Assembly (NCBI GenBank): GCA_905221605.1
Contig: CAJNDS010002568.1
Span: 409,501-473,500 of the forward strand
Source: Symbiodinium natans
Taxonomy: Eukaryota; Sar; Dinophyceae; Suessiales; Symbiodiniaceae
Reading direction: 5' to 3'
DNA: 64,000 nt
Below the pieces are notes generated by a model. It searched no databases and was not told the DNA's origin. It saw nothing but the letters and a program-made list of their open reading frames with translations. This document shows, one piece after another, positions 48,694-59,670 of this stretch; the first letter of the stretch is position 1, and the number at the start of each line of letters is the position of its first letter. The translations under genes and the position numbers were made by a program.

Positions 48694-48900
48694 ATGTAGA
48701 TTATATATATATATATATTATATTATATATATATATATGCATAAGCATATGTATACATATGTATACATATGTATATGTATATGCTGCAGATATACAGCAC
48801 ACATACACACATAGACACACACACACACATACGTGCATGCAGGCATACATGCATACATACACGCATGTATACCTACATGCATGCATGCATGGTTACATGT
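48694..48900. repeat. AT, CACACA and ATGCATAC microsatellites
   Basis: TATATA (48697-48740), GTATACAT (48748-48785), ACACAT (48797-48830), ATGCATACATGC (48834-48890). Cys/Tyr-rich frames here are artefacts. Confidence 0.9.
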
Positions 48901-50105
48901 GCATATAGTTGTATAGTTTTGCTTTTCGTCTACATGTATACCGTCAATATCCTTCAATTATGCATCGCAGATTCTTTGCCTGTGGGGGTCTATGTGGTAG
49001 CTACTTTGGGGCCCAAATAGATATTCCCTACAGCCGAGAAGTAACTGAATGCTTCGGCAAAGCTTCCCAAAGTGGAAGACTAGGGTTTTGGAGTTTGCAG
49101 TTTAGGGTTTAGGGGCCCGAAAGTCTTCAAGACGGACTCTGGTTTTGACGAGCTCCGATGTTTCGGCGTTAACGACCGCGCGCTTTGGCCTGTTGACCTT
49201 AGCAAGGTCTTTAGGGCTTCAGGTTTGAGACAGGAAGCGGACTTCGCATGGTGGAGCGCAGACGACCCATCTCCCTTCCAGCAACTCTGGAAGCCCCCTT
49301 TTTGCTGCATGGCCCTAACCCCGCTTTGTTTTTGTTGCCGTTAAACCCCTAAAGCAAACCCACGTAGTCCCCCCCATCCCCAACCACAAGTAAGCAAAGC
49401 AGCCAGCTTTCTGCTCCAGCAGCCAACTCTGGAAGTTTGCGCGGTCCTCGACGCTGAGCTTCGCCAGTCGCTCCTTTCCTTTGCAGCTTGAGTCAGCTTG
49501 AGTCAGAAAGGGGTTTGACGATATTGGGGGGTACCTTATTGGGGTCCTTATCATGAGGGAATCCTACTATTTAGGGTCCATTTTCGGGGTGCACTATTTT
49601 CGCAACTCCTCTCAGAAGCTCTGGGTTGAGATTTGAGCAACTGAGCGCGACTGCACTGCGAACCAGCACAGCAGGTATAGGGTTTACGGTCTATGAGGTT
49701 TAGGGTTGCTACCCTGTTTTGGGTTGCTTACATAATCAGGGCTCTTCAAAGATTTTGTCTTGCAATCTGACCTTAACATCCCACAACCTACTTTTTATAA
49801 ACTCCCTTGTAGGATTCTTGGGTAGCCTGACAAAAAGTAGATATTGGTCTAGGTCTTCCCATGGGTGGGCCCAAAACCTGTCCCAAATCTGGATCCCTGA
49901 GCAATCTGGAAATCAAATGGCTTAGGTTTTGTTGAAAGGGTTATGCACGGGAACGCAGGCCGAACAAAACAAAAGGGAAACGCAGGGTTCTAGGAGGTTC
50001 TCAGAGCCCTGTACGTCCACACTATGGCCTCGATTTTGGCGTAGCCAAGTTAACCTAAAAATGAAAGCTGAGGAACCCTTTTGCATCAGGCTTGCGTAGT
50101 CACTA
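48901..50105. other. Repeat-poor unique DNA; no gene called
   Basis: About 1.2 kb with only one two-unit block (49098-49112), a GCTTGAGTCA tandem pair at 49485-49505 and frames up to 79 codons on both strands without domain. Confidence 0.4.
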
Positions 50106-50107
50106 CA

Positions 50108-50262
50108 CCCTAAACTAGTTCACCAGTAACCAAAAGGGCGCCCTTTTTTGCTTAACGATGGGCTGATGATGCTTGGGTAAGAACGGTAAGCGAACTACTG
50201 AGCATCCGCATCAATAACCTACACATAAGAAAGGGGGCCTAACTAACTTAGGGTTTAGTAAA
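50108..50262. repeat. Family C-like element
   Basis: CCAGTAACCAAAAGGGCGCC CTTTTTTGC at left and AGAAAGGGGGCCTAACTAA at right. Confidence 0.45.
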
Positions 50263-50314
50263 CCCCGCACCCTACACCCTAAACCCTAAACCCTAAACCC
50301 TAAACCCTAAACCC

Positions 50315-50605
50315 TTTGGGCAACAAGCTTGAGGCTGCCTGGCTCGGAGTCCTGAATGCCCAGCGCAAGACACACCCCGACACACCAGCTTGCACGTGTG
50401 ACAAGGGATGTGCTCCCCAAACCCTAAACCCTAAACCCTAAACCCTAAACCCTAAACCCTAAACCCTAAACCCTAAACCCTAAACCCTAAACCCTAAACC
50501 CTTTGGGCAACAAGCTTGAGGCTGCCTGGCTCGGAGTCCTGAATGCCCAGCGCAAGACACACCCCGACACACCAGCTTGCACGTGTGACAAGGGATGTGC
50601 TCCCC
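50315..50605 (+). repeat. Exact 187-bp tandem duplication of an exon-like island and CCCTAAA array
   Basis: The 104-bp island (50315-50418) recurs base for base at 50502-50605, each followed by CCCTAAA units (50419-50501, 50606-50666). The plus-strand frame reads GNKLEAAWLGVLNAQRKTHP then DTPACTCDKGCAP. The identity shows a very recent event or an assembly duplication. Confidence 0.85.
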
Positions 50606-50666
50606 AAACCCTAAACCCTAAACCCTAAACCCTAAACCCTAAACCCTAAACCCTAAACCCTAAACC

Positions 50667-50980
50667 AAGCTATGAATTGCCCACTTCGGCCCCAAGCGCT
50701 GGCGAAGCCCTGGAGCCTCGAAAGTTCACTGGCCAGGGCCTGGAGAGCTGTCGCGGTTTCAGGTTTAGGGGTTCAAAATTTAGGGGTTTAGGGTCTAGGG
50801 CTAGGGTTTAGGGTTTAGGGGTTGAGGGGTTTAGGGGTTCAGGGGTTTAGAGGGGTTCAGGGGTTTAGGGGTTCAGGAGTTTGGGGTTTAAGGCTAGGGT
50901 TTAGGGAGACCCAGGGTTTAGGCTTCCAAAACAGGGTTCGAGTTGGTACGCTTCTCGATTTAGGGTCATGGGCCATGGGG
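50667..50980. other. Island and TTTAGGGG variants; no gene
   Basis: GGGGTTCAGGGGTTTAGGGG units at 50800-50890. Confidence 0.6.
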
Positions 50981-50982
50981 TT

Positions 50983-51110
50983 ATACAGGGTGGGGCCCCC
51001 TAGTTATAAGTAGAGTTATAAGGGCCCTAAATTGGGTTATAAGGACCCTAAGTTAGGTTATAAGTCCCTTAACTACAGTTAGTATAGTAAGGGGGCCCCA
51101 CCCTGTAGGT
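50983..51110. repeat. Fold-back element family E
   Basis: Terminal inverted repeat TACAGGGTGGGGCCCCCTA / TAAGGGGGCCCCACCCTGTA with several TTATAAG units inside (GTTATAAGTAGAGTTATAAG, GGGTTATAAGGACCCTAAG). Only one copy in the window. Confidence 0.85.
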
Positions 51111-52440
51111 TAAAGGGTTGTAGGGTTTAGGGTTTAGGGCTCAGAGTTTAGGGTTTGGGGCTTAGGGTATGAGGTTTTAAGGCTCTGGTCTTAGGAGGGT
51201 ATGTACAGCACCTGAAAGGATTTTAGGGGTACCTGAATATGCCTTAAAAGATCCTTCTTGTTGGGCTTAGGCACACTAATAAATATGGTGGGGCAGAATG
51301 CAGAGATTGTCGAAGAGCAACTCTAGACCGTAAAGCCACCCTCGTGAGCATCCAGTGTTCTACTACCGCAACCTCCCCACTTGCCAGGTTGCCCAAGGAA
51401 TGAAATGGGTGCCCTCGTTTGCCTACCCTAAACCCTAAACCCTAATCCCTAACCCCGAACCACTAAACCCCAACCCCTTAGAGGGGCTTGTAAAGCCCTG
51501 ACTGAGGGTAGCACGGGGCGTCCGAGACCCCCCAAAAACCCGATAAAGGCCTGGCCTAGCCCGAAAACCCCCCAAAACCTACTTTGTACGTGTAGGTTCC
51601 CGCAGAATCCTATCAGAGGTTGTTATAGGAATTAGCTACTAAAGAGTAGGTAAATGGGTTCTTAAGGTAGGGTTTTTAGCCCCCTAAGCCTCTTTAAACC
51701 CCTGAAAAACCTTACGGGGCATCCTAAGAATCAAGGCCTGTGACTAACCCTAAATCCTAAACCCTACACCCTAATTAAACCCTAAACCCTAAAACCTTAA
51801 CCCTAAACGGTGGCACCTTGCCTGGTAGCGCCTGAGCTCCTTCTTGACAAAAGTCCGCAGCAGAGATCGCTCCTGGGAGGGTTTAGGGTTTAGGGTTTAG
51901 GGTAGCTACGTCGGGCACACAAGCTCCAGGTCTCCACCCCAAAACTATGGTAGGACTATTCTGGGGTCACGATTACCCTAAACCAAAAACCCGCATCTGG
52001 ACTGCAGGGGGCGCATCAGCCAGATAGCCCTTCAGCCCCATAAACCCTAAACATTTCACCCATTTTCACCCTATAAACCCCAATCTTTCCTATGGAGGGC
52101 AAGGCTCGGCAAATACCAGTTTCCGGGCTGAGCACGAGGCACAAAGCACTTTAAAGGAACGGCATCCGCAAAGGTTGGTCCGTTAAATCACTTTGAAAAC
52201 TCCTTCAGCGTAAAACGGGAAGGTTCAACATACACCGACACCCTACCCGGTGAGAAGGAAACACTCTCAAAGCAGAGAGGGTGGGTGCTAGCTTTTTTGC
52301 GCAGGGATGGCGCATGATGCCAATGCAAGTGCTGCCTGTGTCGTTTACGAAGGTGAGATGTTCCCTGACGGCTCCAGGGACGCGGCAGTTGCATCTGATG
52401 TACGTACTGTTTGACGCTGAAGATGTCAACACCTCGCCTT
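51111..52440. other. Unique DNA and short blocks; no gene
   Basis: Blocks at 51118-51160, 51424-51450 and 51877-51903. Frames on both strands at 52188-52451 overlap and show no domain. Confidence 0.4.
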
Positions 52441-52448
52441 TTAGAACC

Positions 52449-52449
52449 C

Positions 52450-52483
<34 letters not shown>
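52449..52483. repeat. CT microsatellite
   Basis: CTCTCT run inside an otherwise unrecognised 151-codon plus-strand frame (52281-52736), which I do not call. Confidence 0.9.
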
Positions 52484-52485
<2 letters not shown>

Positions 52486-53170
52486 GCGCTCAGTCAATGT
52501 CACGCCTGTCGTGGCAGCCTGAACCCCAAATCCCTGAGCCCCAAACACCTTTAAAAGCAACCCTCAAGGGACTAAAGGAGGGACTTAGGGGTATTGGAGA
52601 GGCTACTTGGGTATATGAATATAGGGACTATATAAGGTGTGCATATATGTATAACCCCTATATGGTCCTCCTTAGATTCCTTAAAGGGGTTAGGACTCGT
52701 GCCCCTACACGTAGTGCCCCTAAAGGTTTCCCTTGATATACTCCTAATATGGCCCTTATCTTCCCTAAGGGGCTCTTTAAACAGGGTGCCAAAACCCAGA
52801 AGTACCAGCTTAGGGGTCCGAGGTCGAGCCCCTTGAAACCCTAAACCCTAAACCGTAAACCCTAAACCCTAAACCCTAAACCCTAAAGCGGTCCTCGGAA
52901 CTCAGTGAGGCTAGGACTGCCTTTCGGCTCTGCTGCCCACCGTTCGCCTCATGAAGGACCTCAGGTTGATCTAAACCCTCCCAAAACCCCGGTCTAGGGT
53001 TTAGGGTTTAGGGTTTAGGGTTTAGGGTTTAGGGTTATGTTCCAAAAGGCCGCAGCAAGATTCGAAAAAAAAAAAAACATCATGTAAACGAAGTGCTCAA
53101 GGAGTCTTTTCCTGACAGCCGTAGTAAGATCCATAATCTAAAGGAGACCAAAGGTGTTCGGCTTCACCCT
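52484..53170. other. Unique DNA with inner dyads; no gene
   Basis: 52555-52790 has CCCCTAAAG / CTTTAAAGG and TATATGG / CCATATA inverted motifs suggesting a decayed fold-back element. Blocks at 52836-52888 and 52992-53035. Confidence 0.4.
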
Positions 53171-53171
53171 A

Positions 53172-53287
53172 AACCTTAAACCCTAAACCCTAAACCCTGA
53201 ACCCTAAACCCTAAATCCTAAACCCTAAACCCTGAACCCTAAACCCTAAACCCTAAACCCTAAACCCTAAACCCTAAACCCTAAACC
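53172..53287. repeat. CCCTAAA array, about 16 units
   Basis: With a few CCCTGAA and CCTAAAT variants. Confidence 0.93.
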
Positions 53288-54480
53288 CGAATCGTCTTTC
53301 ATGGTTGAGCTTTGAAGTCAGTTAAGCCTTTTGAGCTTGGGGTTGGCAGGGGCGGTGAGTGGGTCTTCCGGCCTCACGAAAGGAGGAGGACACGGACTGA
53401 GTGTAGGCTTTATAAAAAAAATATATATATATATACAAAGGGTTTAGGGTTTAGGGCTTAGGGCTTCGGGTTTAGGGTTTAGGGTTTAGGGTTTCGGGTA
53501 CCCAAAACCAAACGCAAGCACGAGGTGAAAACAAATCCTTCACGAAGGCAAATGTTATGGATACATTCAGAGGGTGCACGTACACCCTCAAACCCTAACT
53601 ACGGACCCTAAAGCCCTAAACCCCCCAACGCCCGAGCTGGCAGTTGTCAAGCCTATAAACCCCCTCCCTCAACCCCTAATTCTATAAATATTGAAACCCC
53701 ACGCCCCTAACCCCTAGCCCCTAAACCGTATAAACCCTACAAACCTACAAACCCTAAAAAGGCCCAAACGCCTACGTTTTGCCGGCCAAAGGGGCGGCCC
53801 TCCACCTTCCACGTTCCTGCTGACGCCGCCTCACCGAACCAGGCGGGGTGGCGGCCACCACATGAGCCTCAGGCTGGCCCCCGAAACCCCTAAACGCCTA
53901 AACCCCTAAACCCCTGAAAGCCTTAAACCCCTAAACGCCTAAGCCCCTAAACCCCTAAACCCTAAACCCTAAACTCCAAATCTGGGCTGGCAGCGCCCCT
54001 AAAGCCGCAAGCCCGAAGAAAAACAACGAGGTTGAACCCAAAAGAGTCCCTTTAGCCCGTAAAACCCCAGAGACCTTTGAGGTCAGCCTTAATTCTGAAT
54101 GCCTAAAGCCCGAAAACCCTATGGCACATTGGGAATTGCAGAATGTTGCGGTGTTCGGGGGAAGCACTACTCCCCCCTAGCCCAATGTGATGCGCCAATC
54201 CCAAAGCAGATACCCGATACCCTAATTATAAGCCCTAAGCCTACACCCTTCACCCTAAACAGATAGTGCTTGCTATCTAGGTACATGGACCCCAACCCTA
54301 AACACTAAACCCAAACAGAAAATATCAGGAAAACCCTAAACCCTAAACCCTAAACCCTAAACCCTAAACCCTAAACGGAGAATCTTAGTTAGGGAGCTTT
54401 CAGGCCGGGAGGCCAAGTTGGCAGTCCAGTCAAGCTCCTGCCCTCGGCGGCGTGCCCGCAAGGTGACCTGCCACTCGGTT
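53288..54480. other. Islands and blocks; no gene
   Basis: A-rich then AT run at 53412-53434; CCCCTAAAC and GCCTAAAC variants at 53885-53965; 54331-54375 CCCTAAA. A 70-codon minus-strand frame has no domain. Confidence 0.45.
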
Positions 54481-54487
54481 TGTTTCG

Positions 54488-54582
54488 GGTTTAGGGTTTA
54501 GGGTTTAGGGTTTAGGGTTTAGGGTTTAGGGTTTAGGGTTTAGGGTTTAGGGTTTAGGGTTTAGGGTTTAGGGTTTAGGGGT
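54488..54582. repeat. TTTAGGG array, about 13 units
   Basis: Clean array. Confidence 0.95.
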
Positions 54583-55159
54583 TTTGCAGGTCTAGGAGAT
54601 TCAGAGTTTAGGGCTTAGGGTTTTTTTTCCAGGTTTGGGGTGGAAGGGTTGTAGGACAAGCAGCTGGCTTCCTGAGCTTGGGCCTCACCGGGTTATGAGG
54701 AAGGCGGCAAGGCTTTCGGGCTGAGGGTTTAGGGTCTCGGGTGTGGAGTAAAGGTGATGCCTCAGGGAGCTCTGGGTCTAGGGAGGATCGGCGAGAGTGG
54801 AATGCCATCATGGGTTTGGGGTTTGGGTTTCGGGTTTTCGGGTTTCGGGTTTCGGGTTAGGGTTCGTCTAGCTTCTGGACAGTAGCAGGTAATGCCCTCC
54901 ATGCGCCTTAAACCCTAAACCCTAAACCCTAAACCCTAAACCCTTGTCAGTGGCCCTCGTGTTCTTGGAGCCATGTCTCGAAGCCTACAGCCTAAACCCT
55001 CACCACCCTTGGCATGAATCGCTGCGACACATTTTTCTGGTTACTGTAGTCATGTCTTTGCAGCTATCAAAATCCGATTTCTGTTCTGGTTACAGCCCAA
55101 ACCCTAAACCCTAAACCCTAAACCCTAAACCCTAAACCCTAAACCCTAAACCCTAAACC
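54583..55159. other. Islands and CCCTAAA arrays; no gene
   Basis: CCCTAAA at 54909-54943 and 55096-55158; TTTCGGG variants at 54820-54860. Confidence 0.6.
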
Positions 55160-55262
55160 CTGTGATATCTGTGTCGAGGTGCATCACCCTGGTGCACGGC
55201 CAGGCTGCCGGCGTCTACCGAAGCGCCTGGTGAGCGAAGCTGCAGATTCCATGTCAGCTTAG
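55160..55262 (+). other. Exon-like island
   Basis: Two plus-strand frames are open; CITLVHGQAAGVYRSAW is the more protein-like. CCCTAAA array on the left. Confidence 0.3.
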
Positions 55263-55319
55263 GGTTAGGAACCGATTCCCCGTACACATGCAAGGACAAT
55301 CAAATGCGGCACGTATGTG

Positions 55320-55400
55320 TGTTTGTCTATATATATATATATATACACGTATACATATGTTCGTGTGTGTGTATATATATATATATATACATAGTGTGTA
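55320..55400. repeat. AT microsatellite
   Basis: Two TATATA runs separated by GTGTGTGT. Confidence 0.9.
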
Positions 55401-56404
55401 TATCTATCGGCGCGTGTACAGCTACGTGATATCTACATGTGTAAGGATATGTCCCCTTGCAAGCTATGGCATACCATAGGTGGCCAGGCAGGTTACCCAC
55501 CATGCCTCACTCTGCATGCATCCGGCCAACCCAGAAACCGCTCACAAACCCCGTAGCCGTAAACGCTCAAGCTCTCGCTGGGGTGGTGGACTCTCTGGTC
55601 GCCACGGATCGCGGCCAGGAGGGACAAATATCTGCCTGCCAGGGTTCAAGAACTCCTTGTATCCTAGCCCAAAAAAAGGCTAACCTTTTTGTATAGATGC
55701 TATATAACCAAGCAGGTTAAAGGGTACCTGCCCAGTCCCTAAGACTCTAAACCCATCCAGGGGCTTAGGATTTTGTTTTGTCGCCCGCCTGGGCTGAGGG
55801 TTTGGGATTCAATTGTGGTGTAGAACCCTAAACCCTATACCCTAAACCCTAAACCCTAAAGGTCTTGTTGCAGTTGGCCCTTGAAACCCAGGACTCCCTT
55901 GTCGTCGTGTTCGTCGGGCTTTCCGGGACCCGAAACCCTAAACCCTAAACCCTAAACCGGTAGGGGCATGGAGCGGCGCTGCCAACGCAGTATGCTGGGT
56001 TTCTACCCTAAACCCTAAACCCTAAACACCCAATTCAGAGCCCCCAAAACCCGCAGCTCCCTCTGGGGTTGAGTGTTTGAAGGTCATGTTCGGGCTTTGG
56101 GGCGCCTAAACCCCTCCGAACTCTCTAAACCCCAAACCCTGAACCCTCAAGCCCTAAACCCTAAACCCTAAACCCTAAATCCTAAGCCGACTCTTGGCCA
56201 AGCCACTCAAGAAGGCGCCCGATGGAGCCAATGCAGCTTCCATCCTGGATGAGTGAAGGCTTGGATTGTCAGGGGTTTAGGGTTCAGGGTTTAGGGTTTT
56301 TTTGGCGACCTGCCCAGCAGCCTCGCAACGTGAGGGTTTAGGGGCAGGTTCTGAGCGCGCCAAAAACACGACTAAACTATGCTGCAGCCGGATACCCTTT
56401 GCCC
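55401..56404. other. Unique DNA then CCCTAAA blocks; no gene
   Basis: Blocks at 55826-55858, 55933-55958, 56008-56028 and 56155-56185. Frames of 60-79 codons without domain. Confidence 0.45.
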
Positions 56405-56518
56405 TTTAGGGCTTAGGGCTTTAGGGCTTTAGGGCTTTAGGGCTTTAGGGCTTTAGGGCTTTAGGGCTTTAGGGCTTTAGGGCTTTAGGCTTTAGGCTTT
56501 AGGCTTTAGGCTTTAGGA
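56405..56518. repeat. Variant array TTTAGGGC (8-mer) passing into TTTAGGC
   Basis: About nine GCTTTAGG octamers followed by five TTTAGGC heptamers. TTTAGGC is one base short of TTTAGGGC, so the array records two successive amplifications. Confidence 0.9.
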
Positions 56519-56715
56519 GATCGGTGGCTTGCTCCTGGTTTCTGCTGAGGCTCCTTTTTTTCGGGCTTCGGCTCTACGAACCAAGCCAGAACTTCCACAA
56601 GACCATCACAAAGGAACATTCCTCAATTAAACCCTATAAAGCCGAAACCCGGAACCCTACGTAAACCCGAAACTGTGGGACGTTCTGAGAAAGAAGGAAG
56701 GGCTCTCTCCTCTTC

Positions 56716-56826
56716 CTGTTGGTTAGAAGGGAATGAGGGAATGAGGTACCCTAGATAATCCCTTAAGGGGTACATGTAGGGGGACATGGGGTACCTTCTT
56801 CCCTCATTCCCTACAAACCAGCAGTA
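56716..56826. repeat. Fold-back element family F, copy F1
   Basis: CTGTTGGTTAGAAGGGAATG and CATTCCCTACAAACCAGCAG are inverted arms, with AATGAGGTACCC / GGGGTACCTTCTT inside. Confidence 0.8.
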
Positions 56827-56939
56827 AGTCTTGCCATCCAGGAAGCAATGGGAACCCAAACGCTCGAGTCATCGGCGGGCGGTGGCGGTGTGCACTCGCC
56901 GTGCCTAGTTCGTGGTTGGGATCGTATGCAACATTTGAA

Positions 56940-57280
56940 ACCCTAAACCCTAAACCCCTAAACCCCTAAAACCTAAGCCCAAAACTCTAAACCCTAACCC
57001 CTAAACCCTAAACTCTAAACCCTAACCCCTAAACCCTAAACGCCTTGAACATGTAAAAAAAGGTTACCTGACAAAGGTGCGGGGTGTGGGCCATCGCGGG
57101 TGTGGCAACTGAAAGCTTTGCCGAGGCCGAGTACCTTGGCCATGAGGGTTTTCAGGGTTTGTAGGGTTTATAGGGTCCAGGGTTTAGGGTTTAGGGCTAG
57201 GGTTTAGGGTTTAGGGTTTAGGGTTTAGGGTTCAGGGTTCAGGGTTCAGGGTTTAGGGTTCAGGGTTCATGGGAAGCCCG
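56940..57280. repeat. CCCTAAA then TTTAGGG / TTCAGGG blocks
   Basis: CCCTAAA with CCCCTAAAC variants (56940-57042) and TTTAGGG with TTCAGGG (57144-57270) around an island of about 100 bp. Confidence 0.85.
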
Positions 57281-57805
57281 TGGCAGTCCCCACCCTCCGT
57301 TCAACCCCACGCGCTCCCCCCCCTCCCCCCCAAAGAAAAACCCTGAAACGCCATAGGTTTGGGTTTTAGGGTTTGGGGCAAAACCTACCCTAAAGCTCCA
57401 CAAATTTCAACAGAATCCAGCATCCCCTATGAACCACCCCAGTTCCCCCAAGGTTTGGGGTTTAGAGTTTAGGGCCCGCGCTGGGACAAGCCAGGCGGGG
57501 CACACAACAGTCTGACGTCAACGGTTCAGGGTTCAGGGTTCAGGCTTCAGGCTTCAGGGTTCAGGGTTTAGGGTTTAGGGTTTAGGGTTTTTTTGCCACC
57601 CGACTAGCCACTGCAATGCGGAGGGTTTAGGGCTTAGGGTTTCGGAGTTCACGGTTTGTGACCGTCTGGCCAGCTCCAAAACCCCCCGAAAGCAACCCTA
57701 ACTCAGTTCGTCCCTAATTTCAAGTCGTCTGGCCGGGGGGTTGTCGGGAAGAGTTTGGGATTAGGGTTAAAGGGGTTTTGGAGTGGCCCAAAAAAACAGA
57801 AACAG
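57281..57805. other. Islands and blocks next to the RCC1-like gene; no gene
   Basis: TTCAGGG/TTTAGGG at 57523-57592. The gene's 3' end lies about 80 bp beyond a unique stretch. Confidence 0.5.
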
Positions 57806-59308
57806 TCATGGTTCACAACAACAGATATCAGCAGCTGGGCAATTGCTCTGAATGCAATGCCTGCTGCCACCACCAGCATCACCAGAACCGGGATCGCCCC
57901 AGGTCACGACCGAACCATCACCGCGGATCGCGACGAAAGCATGTAGAGAAGCTGAGATGTGCTGCACGCCCGTCAGCTGAGCTTGCACTGCATTGCTGTC
58001 GCCACCGAAATAGGCATCGCCCCAGGTCACAACAGACCCATCACCGAGGATCGCGGCGAAAGCTTGTCGAGAACCTTGAATGTGCTTCACGCCCTTCAGC
58101 TGAGCTTGCACTGAACTGCTGTCGCCAGAAGGAGCATCGCCCCAGCTCACGGCAGATTCATCATCGAGAATCGCGGCAAAAGCATGTAGAGAAGCTTGGA
58201 CGTACTGAACGCCCTTCAGCTGGGATTGCACTGAACTGCTGTCACCCCCAGAATGAGCAGCGCCCCAGGTCACAACAGATCCATCACCGAGGATCGCGGC
58301 GAAGGCATGTCGAGAAGCTTGAATGTGGTGCACGCCCTTCAGCTGATCTTGCACAGAACTGCTGTCGCCACCGCAGTAGGCATTGCCCCAGGTCACGACC
58401 GATCCATCAACGAGGATAGCGGCAAAAGCAGAGCGAGAAGCTTGAATGTGGTTCACGCCCTTCAGCTGAGTTTGCACTGAACAGCTGTCACCACCAGAAC
58501 GAGCCGTGCCCCAGGTCACAACACATCCAGCAACCAGAATCGCCGCAAAGGCGCTTTCAGAAGCTTGGATGTACTGCACGCCCTTCAGCTGGGATTGCAC
58601 TGAACTGCTGTCACCCCCAGAACGAGCAGCGCCCCAGGTGACAACAGATCCATCACCAAGAATCGCCGCAAAGGCGCTTTCAGAAGCTTGAATATGTTTC
58701 ACGCCCTTCAGCTGAGCTTGCACAGAACTGCTGTCGCCACCAAAACTAGCATGGCCCCAGCTCACGACCGATCCATCACTGAGGAGAGCGGCAAAAGCAG
58801 AGCGAGAAGCTTGAATGTGGTTCACGCCCTTCAGCTGAGTTTGCACGGAACTGCTGTCGCCGCCACCATTGGCAGAGCCCCAGGTCACAACAGATCTATC
58901 GCCAAGAATCGCCGCAAAGGCATCACAAGAAGCTTGAATGCACTGCACGTTCTTCAGTTCAGCTTGCACAGCGCAGCCATCGTTTACGACAGAGCCATCA
59001 CCCAGAATCACGGCAAAAGTAGGACCCCAATCACCCCAGCCTGAGGAAGCTGCGACTTCTGGCAGCCGTATCTGCAGGCAGAGCTCATCACCGCTCTGTA
59101 CGCCTGCTCGCTTAACTGTCTGTCCTGCGTCTAGGACTTGGCCATCAGCCCTTAACAGCAGCCCTCTGCCAACAGCCAGAGCGCTCTGGGCGTGCTGGTT
59201 CAACTCTTCCACATATGCATCTTCCCGAATCTCAAGAGAAGTCCTCCTGCCGCTGAGAAGACGCACATCAACCGAAATTGCCATGGCTGGGGAAATCGCA
59301 AACGCCAC
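57806..59308 (-). CDS. Ubiquitin-like domain + RCC1-like repeat protein
   Basis: A 500-residue intronless frame ending in TGA. Residues about 10-82 resemble a ubiquitin-like domain (VDVRLLSGRRTSLEI, ending DELCLQIRL). Residues 97-500 are about ten units of 41 residues (123 bp) with the pattern AFAAILGDGSVVTWG, a G-rich turn GGDSSSVQ, then QLKGVxxIQAS. The GDGSVVTWG strand and the position of the turn match RCC1/HERC blades, although the units are shorter than the classic 50-60 residue RCC1 repeat. The last unit degenerates into a Cys-rich tail. RCC1-like propellers act as protein-binding or exchange-factor scaffolds; no HECT or other ligase domain is present here. ATG at 59306-59308 is the first in frame; Met9 (MAISVDVRLL) could also serve. 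The DNA units are highly alike, so the plus strand carries long mirror frames that I leave out. No spliced-leader relic is visible upstream to 59480. Confidence 0.82.
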   Translation of the reverse strand: MAFAISPAMAISVDVRLLSGRRTSLEIREDAYVEELNQHAQSALAVGRGLLLRADGQVLDAGQTVKRAGVQSGDELCLQIRLPEVAASSGWGDWGPTFAVILGDGSVVNDGCAVQAELKNVQCIQASCDAFAAILGDRSVVTWGSANGGGDSSSVQTQLKGVNHIQASRSAFAALLSDGSVVSWGHASFGGDSSSVQAQLKGVKHIQASESAFAAILGDGSVVTWGAARSGGDSSSVQSQLKGVQYIQASESAFAAILVAGCVVTWGTARSGGDSCSVQTQLKGVNHIQASRSAFAAILVDGSVVTWGNAYCGGDSSSVQDQLKGVHHIQASRHAFAAILGDGSVVTWGAAHSGGDSSSVQSQLKGVQYVQASLHAFAAILDDESAVSWGDAPSGDSSSVQAQLKGVKHIQGSRQAFAAILGDGSVVTWGDAYFGGDSNAVQAQLTGVQHISASLHAFVAIRGDGSVVTWGDPGSGDAGGGSRHCIQSNCPAADICCCEP

Positions 59309-59483
59309 ACCTCAATCTCCCTCTCATACTCGATGGAGGCCTTTCACCCACGTGCGGTCATGGTGCAATCCGAACCAAAGGGCGGAGTACATCATAAACG
59401 CGATAGGGTGTAGCTTAAACTGAAAGCATGTTCTCAAAAGGAATTGCGTATCAGTAGCCATAACCTACAGCTGCCTGGGGGCA

Positions 59484-59580
59484 GCTCTCAAAATTATGGC
59501 CCCTTTTTGGGGTACCCTAAATATCACAGGCCCCCCTACAAAGAGCAACCCCCAAAGGGGCCATTATTTAGAGAACTGAC
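59484..59580. repeat. Fold-back element
   Basis: CTCTCAAAATTATGGCCCCT then TTTTGGGGT and ACCCCCAAAGGGGCCATTAT then TTAGAGAA are inverted arms around a ~30-bp loop. It lies in the putative 5' flank of the RCC1-like gene. Confidence 0.75.
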
Positions 59581-59620
59581 AAGGGAAAGTATAAAATATC
59601 CCCATGGCTACCCTAACCCC

Positions 59621-59670
59621 TAACCCCTAACCCCTAAACCCTAAACCCTAAACCCTAAACCCTAAACTCT
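59621..59670. repeat. CCCTAACC/CCCTAAA block
   Basis: Followed by a 90-bp island and a TTTAGGG array (59760-59818). Confidence 0.9.

Noticed and set aside
48694-49020. Cys/Tyr/Met-rich frames on both strands near 48700-49000
   Set aside because: Made by ATAC, ACAC and ATGCAT microsatellites.
57778-58480. Plus-strand frames up to 213 codons (Arg/His-rich)
   Set aside because: Mirror frames of the RCC1-like repeat gene on the opposite strand.
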